From the NCBI RefSeq assembly GCF_900109545.1, contig NZ_FOAP01000005.1, positions 124,001 to 188,000 on the forward strand: a stretch of 64,000 nt of DNA. The letters are read 5' to 3'. The notes below the pieces were generated by a model. The model was not told the origin of the DNA and did no database searches. It saw only the letters and a program-made list of their open reading frames with translations. This document shows positions 35,567 through 44,325 of this stretch, one piece after another; within the stretch, counting starts at the first letter, position 1; each line of letters starts with the position of its first letter. This stretch comes from Stigmatella aurantiaca (GTDB lineage Bacteria; Myxococcota; Myxococcia; Myxococcales; Myxococcaceae). Both the position numbers and the translations under genes were made by a program.

Positions 35567-36541
35567 ATGAGGGTCATGGTGACGGGCGGTGCAGGCTATA
35601 TCGGGAGCGTGGTGACGGAGGAGTTGCTGAAGGGCGGTGACGAGGCCGTCGTCTACGACAGCCTCTACAAGGGCCACCGGGAGGCGGTGGTGGAGGGCGC
35701 CACCTTCGTGAAGGGCGACCTGCTGGACACCGCCTTCCTGCGCGACACGCTCGTGAAGCACCGCATCGAGGCGGTGGTGCACATGGCGGCCGACTCGCTG
35801 GTGGGCGAGTCGGTGAAGGAGCCGGCGAAGTACTTCCGCAACAACGTCCTGGGCGGCTTGAGCCTGCTGGATGCCATGCGCGAGGCGAAGGTGTCCTCGC
35901 TCGTCTTCTCCTCCACCGCGGCGGTGTACGGGGAGCCCGCCAAGCAGCCCATCGAGGAGAGCGACCCCACCGAGCCGACCAACCCCTACGGCGAGACGAA
36001 GCTCGCCTTCGAGCGGGCGCTGCGCTGGTACGAGGGGGCTTACGGGGTGCGGTTCGTGAGCCTGCGCTACTTCAACGCGGCGGGCGCCACGGAGCGCTGC
36101 GGGGAGCGCCACCACCCGGAGACCCACCTCATCCCGCTCGTGCTCCAAGCGGCAGCGGGTGAGCGGCCGGACATCACCGTCTTCGGGGAGGACTACGCCA
36201 CGCCGGATGGCACGTGCGTGCGCGACTACATCCACGTGGTGGACCTGGCCCAGGCGCATGTGCTCGCCCTGCACGCGCTCGCCAAGGGGCACCCGAGCGC
36301 CATCTACAACCTGGGCTGCGGGGGCGAGGGCTACAGCGTGAAGCAGGTCATCGACTGCGCCCGCCGCGTCACCCAGCGGGACATTCCGGTGCGCGTGGGT
36401 GCCCGGCGCCCGGGAGACCCAGCGGTGCTCATCGCCAGCTCCTCGCGCATCATGCGCGAGCTGGGCTGGCGGCCCCAGCAGCAGCAGCTGGAGGCCATCG
36501 TGGCTTCCGCGTGGCGCTGGATGCAGCGCCCGCGCGCCTGA
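35567..36541 (+). CDS. galE: UDP-glucose 4-epimerase
   Basis: The start at ATG 35567 has GGAGGAG six bases upstream and gives 324 residues. It is an extended short-chain dehydrogenase: NAD-binding TGGAGYIGS at 6-14, catalytic Ser/Thr in SSTAAVYG (115-122) and the YxxxK pair Tyr141/Lys145 (YGETK). The RYFNAAGA and DGTCVRDYIHVVDLA motifs are those of GalE. It interconverts UDP-glucose and UDP-galactose for exopolysaccharide or LPS synthesis. The gene stands alone and is closed by a terminator at 36567; the next gene encodes a glycoside hydrolase. Confidence 0.94.
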   Translation: MRVMVTGGAGYIGSVVTEELLKGGDEAVVYDSLYKGHREAVVEGATFVKGDLLDTAFLRDTLVKHRIEAVVHMAADSLVGESVKEPAKYFRNNVLGGLSLLDAMREAKVSSLVFSSTAAVYGEPAKQPIEESDPTEPTNPYGETKLAFERALRWYEGAYGVRFVSLRYFNAAGATERCGERHHPETHLIPLVLQAAAGERPDITVFGEDYATPDGTCVRDYIHVVDLAQAHVLALHALAKGHPSAIYNLGCGGEGYSVKQVIDCARRVTQRDIPVRVGARRPGDPAVLIASSSRIMRELGWRPQQQQLEAIVASAWRWMQRPRA

Positions 36542-36566
36542 GCCGGCGCCCACCGCTTCCTCCGAG

Positions 36567-36604
36567 AAGCCCAGCCACTCCGAAAGGAGTGCTGGGCTTT
36601 TTGC
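36567..36604 (+). terminator. intrinsic terminator after galE
   Basis: AAGCCCAGCCACTCC and GGAGTGCTGGGCTT form a long stem with one bulged base around a GAAA tetraloop, followed by a run of Ts at 36598-36602. It begins 26 bases after the galE stop. Confidence 0.8.
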
Positions 36605-36789
36605 TGCCGTCCGTGTGACGTGGCCCATGCCTGCCGTGCGGGCTTCTGTCCGGTTTCTGGCGCTCTCCCACTCCGTGTGAGGCCATGCGAAGCCGGTGGG
36701 CTTCGTCGTGGACATCCGGCTCATTTGCCGTCAAAACTTTCCGCGCCTTACCCCCCCAGACACCTCACGCACGTTCACGAAGGGACGCC

Positions 36790-39700
36790 ATGTCACGCCC
36801 TGCGCGTAGATTTCATCCCCTGCTGCTGCTGTTACTCACGTCGGTTCTGATCCATCCCCTGAGCGGCTGTTCGGGCGACGACAAGGACGATCCGACGCCG
36901 GATTCAGGCACCCCGGATTCAGGCACCCCGGACTCGGGGACGCCCGACTCGGGAACACCCGAGGTGGTGCATGGCCTCAAGGGCGAGTACTTCCAGATGT
37001 CGGCGCAAGACGCCCGGGACTTCGCCGTGCTGGGCGGCGTCGTGCTGGAGCCGAACATCCACTTCACGGACCTGACGGGCGTGTTCGCGTCGCTGAACGG
37101 CCGCACCGAGCACACCACGGCGCGCTGGACGGGGCGGATCACCGCGCCGGAGACCGGCGATTACACGTTCCACGCCATCGGCGACAACGGCTTCCGTCTG
37201 TTCATCGACAACACGCCGGTGATCGACCACTGGGTGGGCGACTGGGACGTTGAGCAGACGAGCGCCCCGGTGCGGCTCGTCGCGGGCGAGGCGCACGAGT
37301 TCCGGATGGAGCTGTTCCAGGACTTCGGCGGCGCAAACATGTACCTGCGGTGGTCCTCCGCGACGATCGCCAAGCAGATCGTCCCCACCACGGCGTTCAC
37401 CCCGCCAGCGGACTTCGAGGTCTACCCGGCCCACTTCACCGTCGGGGAGGATGGGCTCCGGGTGGCGATGGACTTCCCGGGGCCGGTCACCGCCCTGGGC
37501 GACCTGGCGAAGACCCTGGAGATCGCCGCCGACACCACGCCGATGCCGCAGGCCTCGGCCGTCCTCGACGCGAATGATCCGTCCGTGGTGGTGGTCACCC
37601 TCTCCGCGAAGGTCCAGCGTAACCAGCGCGTCCGCGTCTCCTACGATGGCGCGGGCGGCCTGAGCGTGGACGGGGAGGCCGTGCCACAGCTCATCCGCGA
37701 GGCCACCAACCTGTCCACCCACCGGCTGCTCACCGAGTGGGGCGAGCAGCTCGACCGGGCCAACCCGCTGCCCGAGTACCCGCGGCCGCAGCAGGTCCGC
37801 GAGCGGTGGCTCAACCTCAACGGCCCGTGGGAGTTCGCCGCCGCGGCCGCCAACGAGCAGCCGGTGCCCGGCAAGACGCTGGCCGAGCGCATCCTCGTGC
37901 CGTTCCCGCCGGAGTCCCTGCTGTCCGGGGTGGAGCGCCACGAGGACCACATGTTCTACCGCAGGCGCTTCACCGTGCCCGCGGACTGGCAGATCGGCTC
38001 CGGGCAGCGGCTGCTGCTGCACTTTGGCGCGGTGGACTACCGCGCGCGGGTGTGGGTCAACGGCCAGCAGGTCGCCGAACACACCGGCGGCTACACCGCC
38101 TTCAGCGCGGACATCACCAGCGCCCTGAGCGGCACGGGCGAGCAGGAGCTCATCGTCGCGGTCACCGACACCACCGGCTCCAACCAGCCCGTGGGCAAGC
38201 AGTCGCCCCGTCCGAGCGGCATCTTCTACACGCCCACCTCGGGCATCTGGCAGACCGTGTGGCTGGAGCCGGTGCCCACCGTGGCCATCGACAGCCTGGT
38301 GCTGACGCCGGACCTCGCGGCGGGCACGCTCTCCGTCACCGTCCGCGCCTCGCCGGTTACCGCCAGCGCCACCGTCACCGTCGAGGCCCGCACGGCCGAG
38401 GGCCAGGTGGTGGGCTCCATCTCCGGTCCCGCCAACACCGCGCTCACGCTGCCGGTGCCGCAGCCGCGCCCGTGGACGCCGGAGGATCCGTACCTCTACC
38501 GCCTCAGCGCCACCCTCACCGCCAGCCCGAGCACCGACACCGTCGGCAGCTACTTCGGCATGCGCTCGATGCGCATCCAGAACGTCGGCGGCTACCAGAA
38601 GCTGGTGCTCAACGGGAAGCCGGTCTTCTCGCTCTCCATGCTGGACCAGGGCTTCTGGCCCGACGGCCTCTACACCGCGCCCAGCGACGCGGCGCTGCGA
38701 TGGGACCTTCAGGCGCAGAAGGACCTGGGGTTCAACGCCGTGCGCAAGCACATCAAGGTGGAGCCGGCGCGCTGGTTCTACCACGCCGACCAGATCGGCC
38801 TGATGGTGTGGCAGGACTTCGTCTCCGGGCGCTTCCCGGACGTGTCCGGGCAGGAGGCGTTCCGCACCCAGGGCTTCCGGATGATGGAGCAGTTCCACAA
38901 CGCGCCGTCCATCGTGGGCTGGATCGTCTTCAACGAGGGCTGGGGTGAGTGGAACCGGGAAGCGACCGGCGTGCTCGCCGAAGAAGTCAAAGCCGCCGAC
39001 CCCTCGCGGTGGGTCAACGCCCACAGCGGCGTGAACTGCTGCGACTCCAAGGGCGACTCCGGCAAGGGGGACGTCATCGACCACCACGACTACGGCAACA
39101 ACAGCCCGCCCTTCCCGGACGCCCGGCGCGCGGCGATGGACGGCGAGCACGGCGGCTTCACCCTGCGCACGCCGGGCCACATGTGGCCGGGGCCCCCCAC
39201 CGTCATCTACAGCGGCGTGGCGGACAAGGCGGCGCTGACCGCGAAGTACGTGGACAACACCCGGACCTTCTACCTGGCCGCGGCCCGGGCGGAGCTGTCC
39301 GGCTCGGTCTACACGCAGGTCACCGACCTGGAGAACGAGCTCAACGGCCTCTACACGTACGACCGGCGGGTGATCAAGGTCGACCCGGCGCCGGTGAAGG
39401 AGATCAACCGGCAGGTCATCGCCGCGGGCGCCGCCGCGGGCGAGGGCATCGCCTATCCCGGCCTCGGGCGCTGGCCGCTCAACGAGGGCAGTGGCACGGT
39501 GAGCAGCGACACCGCGGGGACCAGCCACCTGACGCTGCACGGCAATACCCAATGGACGGCCGGCGCCCTCCAGTCAGCGCTGCGCTTCGATGGCGATGGG
39601 GACTTCGCCGAGACCACCGCTCCGGTGTTGAACACCCAGGGCGACTATTCGATCTCGGCGTGGGTGACGCTCGACAAGCTGCCGGGCAACTACGCCACGG

Positions 39701-40068
39701 CGGTCAGCCAGGACGGCCGCCAGACGGCCAATCCGTTCTACCTCCAGTACGGGCAGGGCGCGTTCGCGTTCAGCACGCCGGGCGATCGCCGCGCCCGGCA
39801 CGCCGTGACGCCGCAGCTCGGCCGCTGGTACCACCTGGTGGGCGTGCGGGCCGGCAACGAGCTTCGCCTGTACGTGGACGGCCAACGGGTGGCGGCCGCC
39901 ACGGCCACCGCGGGCACGGTGAGCACGGGGCCGCTGGCCATCGGCCGCGCGAAGTACAACGGCAGCAACACCGACTATTGGGCCGGCTCCGTCGATGAGG
40001 TGCAGGCCTTCGGCCGCGCGCTCAGCGACAGCGAGGTGAGCGCCCTGTACAGCTCGGTGCCGCAGTAA
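36790..40068 (+). CDS. secreted GH2-type glycoside hydrolase lipoprotein with PA14 and LamG domains
   Basis: The start at ATG 36790 gives 1,092 residues. A signal peptide ends in the lipobox LSGC (Cys27), followed by four TPDSG linker repeats. A PA14 domain at about 58-190 (LKGEYFQ..., GDYTFHAIGDNGFRLFIDN) is a carbohydrate-binding beta-barrel. Next come glycoside hydrolase family 2 domains: a sugar-binding jelly roll (about 330-480), an immunoglobulin-like domain, and a TIM barrel with the NEGWGE acid/base motif and a GEHGG segment that may hold the nucleophile. A LamG-like concanavalin domain forms the C-terminus (about 905-1090). The enzyme is probably an outer-membrane beta-galactosidase, glucuronidase or mannosidase; the substrate is unknown. 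It is close to galE but separated by a terminator. Confidence 0.9.
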   Translation: MSRPARRFHPLLLLLLTSVLIHPLSGCSGDDKDDPTPDSGTPDSGTPDSGTPDSGTPEVVHGLKGEYFQMSAQDARDFAVLGGVVLEPNIHFTDLTGVFASLNGRTEHTTARWTGRITAPETGDYTFHAIGDNGFRLFIDNTPVIDHWVGDWDVEQTSAPVRLVAGEAHEFRMELFQDFGGANMYLRWSSATIAKQIVPTTAFTPPADFEVYPAHFTVGEDGLRVAMDFPGPVTALGDLAKTLEIAADTTPMPQASAVLDANDPSVVVVTLSAKVQRNQRVRVSYDGAGGLSVDGEAVPQLIREATNLSTHRLLTEWGEQLDRANPLPEYPRPQQVRERWLNLNGPWEFAAAAANEQPVPGKTLAERILVPFPPESLLSGVERHEDHMFYRRRFTVPADWQIGSGQRLLLHFGAVDYRARVWVNGQQVAEHTGGYTAFSADITSALSGTGEQELIVAVTDTTGSNQPVGKQSPRPSGIFYTPTSGIWQTVWLEPVPTVAIDSLVLTPDLAAGTLSVTVRASPVTASATVTVEARTAEGQVVGSISGPANTALTLPVPQPRPWTPEDPYLYRLSATLTASPSTDTVGSYFGMRSMRIQNVGGYQKLVLNGKPVFSLSMLDQGFWPDGLYTAPSDAALRWDLQAQKDLGFNAVRKHIKVEPARWFYHADQIGLMVWQDFVSGRFPDVSGQEAFRTQGFRMMEQFHNAPSIVGWIVFNEGWGEWNREATGVLAEEVKAADPSRWVNAHSGVNCCDSKGDSGKGDVIDHHDYGNNSPPFPDARRAAMDGEHGGFTLRTPGHMWPGPPTVIYSGVADKAALTAKYVDNTRTFYLAAARAELSGSVYTQVTDLENELNGLYTYDRRVIKVDPAPVKEINRQVIAAGAAAGEGIAYPGLGRWPLNEGSGTVSSDTAGTSHLTLHGNTQWTAGALQSALRFDGDGDFAETTAPVLNTQGDYSISAWVTLDKLPGNYATAVSQDGRQTANPFYLQYGQGAFAFSTPGDRRARHAVTPQLGRWYHLVGVRAGNELRLYVDGQRVAAATATAGTVSTGPLAIGRAKYNGSNTDYWAGSVDEVQAFGRALSDSEVSALYSSVPQ
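36901..36960 (+). repeat. four tandem 15-bp repeats encoding the TPDSG linker
   Basis: GATTCAGGCACCCCG occurs twice exactly, then two diverged copies (GACTCGGGGACGCCC, GACTCGGGAACACCC). They encode the flexible linker between the lipid anchor and the PA14 domain. The two identical copies at the start suggest recent duplication; copy number may vary between strains. Confidence 0.8.
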
Positions 40069-40070
40069 GG

Positions 40071-40114
40071 CTCAGCCGGGGGGCCGGTGCGGAGGCACGC
40101 ACCGGCCCCCTGAG
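40071..40114. terminator. bidirectional hairpin between convergent genes
   Basis: GGGGGCCGGTGC (40079-40090) and GCACCGGCCCCC (40099-40110) form a perfect 12-bp stem, extended by CTCAG/CTGAG arms at 40071-40075 and 40110-40114. It lies between the GH2 gene stop and the stop of the convergent lipoprotein gene. There is no clear T-tract on either strand. Confidence 0.6.
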
Positions 40115-40117
40115 GCC

Positions 40118-40747
40118 TCAGTTGGCGCAGCCCGCGCACTGCACCAGGCCACTGGTGATGTCGACACAAGCGCCCGCGGGCCCGGTCGCGGCCAGGCAGG
40201 AGCCCGAACAATCCGCGGTGGGGCAAATGAAGGTCGTGCCACATCCCAGGCCGAAGGACTGAACCGTCAACAGGCTCGCCAGATCGCCGGCCGCGTAGCC
40301 GCAGTTGATCGCCAACCGGAGCGTCCAGCCCGCGCAGCCCAGGGTGTCATAGAAGACGCACTGGGAGGTGGTGTCCGCCGCGGATACGTCCGAGGTGGCG
40401 CAGTGCTTGTTCTGGTTCGCCACGTAGGCATCGAACTCTTCCGAGGTCCGGTAGGCCCGGGCCACGCCTGTCTTGAGGCTCTCCTCATCAACGATGACGG
40501 AGAGGGGGCCCTTGGCGCCAGACAGCGAGCCCATCGTCTGGACCTTTCCATCCAGCAGCACGGACATCTGCTCCAACTTGAAGTCAGGCAGGTGAGAAGG
40601 CCGTGCTTCGGCCACCTTCACCTCCACCTTGGCGGGCTGCGCCTGAAGCGTGTCCGCCGCCTGCGGTCCATTGGCCCCGCAGCCCGACAGGACCGCCAGG
40701 CCCATGACCACGGAAAACAGTCGCATCCCATTCTTCTTGCCGTTCAT
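40118..40747 (-). CDS. cysteine-rich lipoprotein
   Basis: The start at ATG 40747 gives 209 residues. A basic leader (MNGKKNGMRLFSVVMGLAVLSGC) ends in a clear lipobox. The middle holds a helix-rich segment with a SEEFDAYVANQNKHC motif. The C-terminal 100 residues contain eleven cysteines (for example SQCVFYDTLGC, FICPTADCSGSC, VQCAGCAN), suggesting a disulfide-stabilised surface domain. No known family is recognised. The gene is convergent with the GH2 gene, with a hairpin between them. Confidence 0.75.
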   Translation of the reverse strand: MNGKKNGMRLFSVVMGLAVLSGCGANGPQAADTLQAQPAKVEVKVAEARPSHLPDFKLEQMSVLLDGKVQTMGSLSGAKGPLSVIVDEESLKTGVARAYRTSEEFDAYVANQNKHCATSDVSAADTTSQCVFYDTLGCAGWTLRLAINCGYAAGDLASLLTVQSFGLGCGTTFICPTADCSGSCLAATGPAGACVDITSGLVQCAGCAN

Positions 40748-41334
40748 TGGTAACCCCCAGGTCTCTGCGTTGTGTTGGTCCACGGGGAGCGCGGCCGCAA
40801 AGCTCCCCGGTGCCACCTAAGTGGAGGGCCTGGCCCAGCCTCACCTCCGCGAGTCCGGACAGGCGCTCCACTCGACAAGGCATGAGCCCGCAGGGCGGAA
40901 AACCATGCAAAGAATCTGGGGCGGCTGCGTTTTTTTCTGGGGAACCGTGTGTGCCCTCCGCGCACGTCTTCCGGAAATGGGCGCCGGGAGCGCTCTCTTT
41001 CGCATCGGCAGCCGGGCAGCCCCCGCCCGCTCCGCCAGCTTCGAGGACGGCCCCCGTGGAGGGTCTTGGGTTCTCTGCAACCTCATGACCAGCTACAACA
41101 CGTTCAAGGCTCCCAAGCCCGCGCGTGAGACGGCTCCGTAAAGGATTCACGGTTTGGAATGAGTCTGTCTTCAGCCACGCCCGCTCAAATCTGGCTTTTT
41201 TAGGCGTCTGAACGAAACGGGCCGCGAATATTCCCGGAGAATCTGCTCACGGCGATTGTCTTCGAAACCAGTTGACGGCGTGGCGTGCTTGACCAAACAT
41301 GAATTCAGGGCCGGCTCACTTTGAGAGACATTCC
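40748..41334. other. 587-base region without a recognised gene
   Basis: It lies between two divergent lipoprotein genes, so it must hold both promoters. Base composition is lower in G+C toward 41150-41330 than in the genes. The open frames here lack coding bias and ribosome sites. I see no repeat, RNA gene or clear promoter. Confidence 0.5.
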
Positions 41335-42051
41335 ATGAAGCGTTTGCGCGTCTTCGCCCCTGAATCCCGTTCACTCCCCTCCCTCTGGAAAGCAGGCGCC
41401 CTGCTGCTCCTCGCCGCGCAGGTGACGGCCTGCGAGCCTGAACCGGCCCCTACCCCAGAGCCGCTTCCCAACCCGCTCCCGGTCACCGCCACCGTGACCC
41501 TCACCGCCGTGAGCCCGGAGGCGGAGACGGGCCCGGACTCGCCACCGGACAGCCGGGTGTACTGCGAAGAGCTCAACGCCCAGTCAGCCCTGGGCGTCCT
41601 CGACTTCCGGTACGACGCCTACGTGGTCACCGCGCAGGCCTCGCAACTGGTGAAGATCCGGTCCGATGTACACGCCTCCGCTAACACCAGCTACCCGTAT
41701 GGGTACGGGTATCCGCTGAGCCTGACGGACATCCGGGAGGACCGCACCCTCGCGCACGTCATGAACGAGAGCTACCAGAACGCGCTCGATACCGGGACGG
41801 CGATCGCCGGGTACTGGGTCCAGCAAGGCCAGCAGTACATCCTGGTGTACAAGACGTTCAACCGGTTCACGCCCCTCACCTACTGCCTGACGCTGCCCGC
41901 CGCGCTGACCCTCGAGGGCCGGATCGACATCCCGCTCGAGCCGATCCTCTTCCCCGAGCAGCAGGAGGGGCCCATCACCCTGCAGAACCCGCGTCCGGAC
42001 GTGTTGAGCACGTTCGTGCCCTGGCTGGATGAGCGGGTGAAGAACCAGTAG
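41335..42051 (+). CDS. predicted lipoprotein of unknown function
   Basis: The start at ATG 41335 gives 238 residues; an ATG 12 codons upstream (41299) has no ribosome site. The leader is long and basic before a hydrophobic core LWKAGALLLLAAQVTAC, whose lipobox places the lipidated Cys near residue 33. A Pro/Thr linker (EPEPAPTPEPLPNPLP) follows, then a beta-rich domain with a Tyr/Gly patch (SYPYGYGYPLS). No catalytic motif is visible. The predicted location is the cell surface or periplasm. Confidence 0.75.
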   Translation: MKRLRVFAPESRSLPSLWKAGALLLLAAQVTACEPEPAPTPEPLPNPLPVTATVTLTAVSPEAETGPDSPPDSRVYCEELNAQSALGVLDFRYDAYVVTAQASQLVKIRSDVHASANTSYPYGYGYPLSLTDIREDRTLAHVMNESYQNALDTGTAIAGYWVQQGQQYILVYKTFNRFTPLTYCLTLPAALTLEGRIDIPLEPILFPEQQEGPITLQNPRPDVLSTFVPWLDERVKNQ

Positions 42052-42206
42052 GGCGGCGGAGCCCACCAGGCACTGGCCCGGCGTTCAGCCTTCCCCGTCT
42101 CCTCCCTTTCCCTACCTGGGTGCGGGACGGCGTTCGGTGCGTCCCCCCTTCTCCTCCGGTGTGGCCGTGCGCACATTCCATCGCCGGAAAGAAGGAGGGT
42201 CTCACC

Positions 42207-43193
42207 CTGGAAACGGCTCTCATTGCTCCCCCACAGCGGCGTGCGCTCGACGAAGGGCCCGCCGTGCTGGTGGTGAACACGAAGTCGCGCTCGGGGCAGG
42301 AGGCCTTCGAGGCAGCCCGCCAAGCGCTCACCGCCCAAGGCGTGGAGCTGATGGACTGCCATGCCCTCACCCAGCCACGCCGTATGCCGCAGGTGCTGAG
42401 CGAGGCCGTGCAGCGCGGCGCCCGGCGCATCCTCGTGGGCGGAGGCGACGGCACGATGAGCTGTGTCATCAAGCCCCTGCTCGGCCAGAACGTGACGCTG
42501 GGCGTGTTGCCGCTCGGCACGGGCAATGACTTCGCGCGCTCCCTGGGCATTCCGGCCACCATCGAGGCCGCCTGTGAGGTCATCGCCCAGGGCTACTCGG
42601 CCCGGGTGGACGTGGGGCTCGCCAACGGCCGGCCCTTCCTGAACGCGGCGAGCCTGGGGCTGGCCACCGCCATCGCCAAGCGGCTCAACAAGCGGCTCAA
42701 GCAGCGTATCGGCAAGCTGGCCTACCCGGTCGCCGCCGCCGCCGAGGTCTGGGAGCACCAGCCCTTCCACGTCCGGCTGAAAACCAGTACGCAGGAGCTG
42801 GAGCTGGATGTGCTGCAGCTCGTGGTGGGCAATGGCCGCTACCACGGCGCCGGCAACATGGTGGCGCCCGACGCGACGCTCGATGACCGCGTGCTGCACG
42901 TGTACGCCATCACCGCGCCATCGGTGGACGCGGGCCGGGAGGGCACGGGGCTGGGCCACCTCCAGGACTTGTCCACCCTGGCGCGCGTGGCATTCTCGCT
43001 GCGCAACGGCGAGCACGTGGAGCACCCGTCCGTCACCACCCTGCAGACCGCCCGGCTGCTCGTGGAGGCCGAGCCCTCGCAGGAGGTGAACGCGGACGGA
43101 GAGCTGATCGGCAAGACGCCCATGCGCTTCGAGCTGATGCCCTCCGCGCTGCGCGTCTTCGTGCCGGCCCCGGCGCCCGCCCCTCCGAACTGA
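42207..43193 (+). CDS. diacylglycerol/lipid kinase of the YegS/DagK type
   Basis: The ideal ribosome site AAGGAGG (42192-42198) is followed eight bases later by a CTG codon, not ATG or GTG; starting there gives 328 residues. GTG codons at 42120 and 42159 are in frame but have no ribosome site and non-coding-like sequence after them. The kinase signature GGGDGT (79-84) and the GTGNDFARSLGIP motif near 108 identify the DAGK catalytic fold, with the expected VNADGE near the C-terminus. Homologues phosphorylate diacylglycerol or other lipids at the membrane. The gene follows the preceding lipoprotein gene by 155 bases. Confidence 0.88.
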   Translation: METALIAPPQRRALDEGPAVLVVNTKSRSGQEAFEAARQALTAQGVELMDCHALTQPRRMPQVLSEAVQRGARRILVGGGDGTMSCVIKPLLGQNVTLGVLPLGTGNDFARSLGIPATIEAACEVIAQGYSARVDVGLANGRPFLNAASLGLATAIAKRLNKRLKQRIGKLAYPVAAAAEVWEHQPFHVRLKTSTQELELDVLQLVVGNGRYHGAGNMVAPDATLDDRVLHVYAITAPSVDAGREGTGLGHLQDLSTLARVAFSLRNGEHVEHPSVTTLQTARLLVEAEPSQEVNADGELIGKTPMRFELMPSALRVFVPAPAPAPPN

Positions 43194-43222
43194 CGGACCC
43201 CGGTCCGGGGTACGCTGCCCCG

Positions 43223-44197
43223 GTGGCTGCCCCCTTCCCATCGCTCGTGCGTGCCGTGGACAAGGCGTTGCTCCAGGCACCCGTCCGGGGAGCCGCCCGC
43301 GCCCTTGGGGCCGCCCAGCGCCTGTTGGACCTGCACAGCCCCGCCCTGGGCCCCCTGGGAGGCCCCACGCGGGCGCTCGGCACCCGGCTCCTGGATGCCA
43401 CGCTGACGCTGGTGGATGTCACCACCGGCCTCATCCGGGATGTGTACCGCACCCTCCTGGAAGCCCCGCTGCTGCTGCTTCGAGGCGCCTGGGAGGCGCT
43501 CCGGCTGGCGGCCCAGGGCCACGGGCGCCACGCGGGGCGCCGGCTCGTCCACGGGGTGCTGGGGGCGAACCTCCGGCTGGCCGGGGGCGCCGTGGACCTC
43601 TTCCTCCGCGCCCTCCAGGGCACCGCCAACGCCGTGCTCACCCTCACCTTCCTGGAGCGCCCCTCGCGCGCGCTCACCCCCGCCGAGCGCGCGCTGCTCG
43701 CGCACATCTTCGGGGACTCGCTGGATGCCACGGTGGTGCGCCTCAAGCGGGGGGGGGCCACGGACTGGACACGCCTGGCCCCCCACGTGGTGGGCAACAC
43801 GATGTACCTGCCCGAACACTGGGGCGGCGCCCTCTTCCACCCGGATGGAACCCTCACCGAGGCCTGCCGGGACACGCTCATCCACGAGGCCGCCCACGTC
43901 TGGCAGAACCAGAACGGCGGTGGGGGCTTCGTCCACCGCGCGCTGCTGGCCCAATTCCTCGCCACCCTCCGCACGGGCTCCCGCGGTGGGGCCTATGCGT
44001 GGCGTGAGGGCTTTGCCCAGGGCCGCGCCTTCCGCGAGCTCAACCCCGAGCAACAGGCCTGTCTGCTCGAAGACATCGGGGCATGTCTGAAGCACACCCC
44101 CCGGGTGGCCGCGGCCTCCTGGCGGCCGCCGCTGAGCCCCGCCGAGCTGCACTACGTGAACGAGGCCTGGGAGCGCGTGAAGCGCGGCGAGGAATGA
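43223..44197 (+). CDS. hypothetical protein with an HExxH metal-binding motif
   Basis: The product is 324 residues from GTG 43223, 29 bases after the lipid kinase gene and probably in the same unit. The N-terminal half is hydrophobic-rich with several helices (LIRDVYRTLLEAPLLLL), possibly membrane-associated. Residues 221-225 form HEAAH, a zinc-protease-like HExxH motif, in a TLIHEAAHVWQNQNGG segment reminiscent of DUF4157-type proteins. No third ligand can be assigned with confidence. Function unknown. Confidence 0.7.
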   Translation: MAAPFPSLVRAVDKALLQAPVRGAARALGAAQRLLDLHSPALGPLGGPTRALGTRLLDATLTLVDVTTGLIRDVYRTLLEAPLLLLRGAWEALRLAAQGHGRHAGRRLVHGVLGANLRLAGGAVDLFLRALQGTANAVLTLTFLERPSRALTPAERALLAHIFGDSLDATVVRLKRGGATDWTRLAPHVVGNTMYLPEHWGGALFHPDGTLTEACRDTLIHEAAHVWQNQNGGGGFVHRALLAQFLATLRTGSRGGAYAWREGFAQGRAFRELNPEQQACLLEDIGACLKHTPRVAAASWRPPLSPAELHYVNEAWERVKRGEE

Positions 44198-44325
44198 CCC
44201 ACCGGGCGGTACGATTGCCTCCAGCAGCAACGTCCAGTTCTACGTCAACGACGCACCCGGGGCGGACCTGCACGAACGCCTATTGCTACCTGGAGCCCAA
44301 CCCGGCCGGCGTCCCCATGTACATG

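Noticed and set aside
36919-39552. Long minus-strand open frame opposite the GH2 gene
   Set aside because: The plus strand encodes PA14 and GH2 motifs; the antisense frame is low complexity.
41272-41300. Possible promoter TTGACG before the lipoprotein gene at 41335
   Set aside because: The hexamer 17 bases downstream (AAACAT) is too poor a -10 match to support a call.
44198-44325. Short protein-like stretch between the HExxH gene and hrcA
   Set aside because: Segments such as FYVNDAPGADLHERLL look coding, but the piece is too short and has no start or ribosome site; it cannot be assigned.
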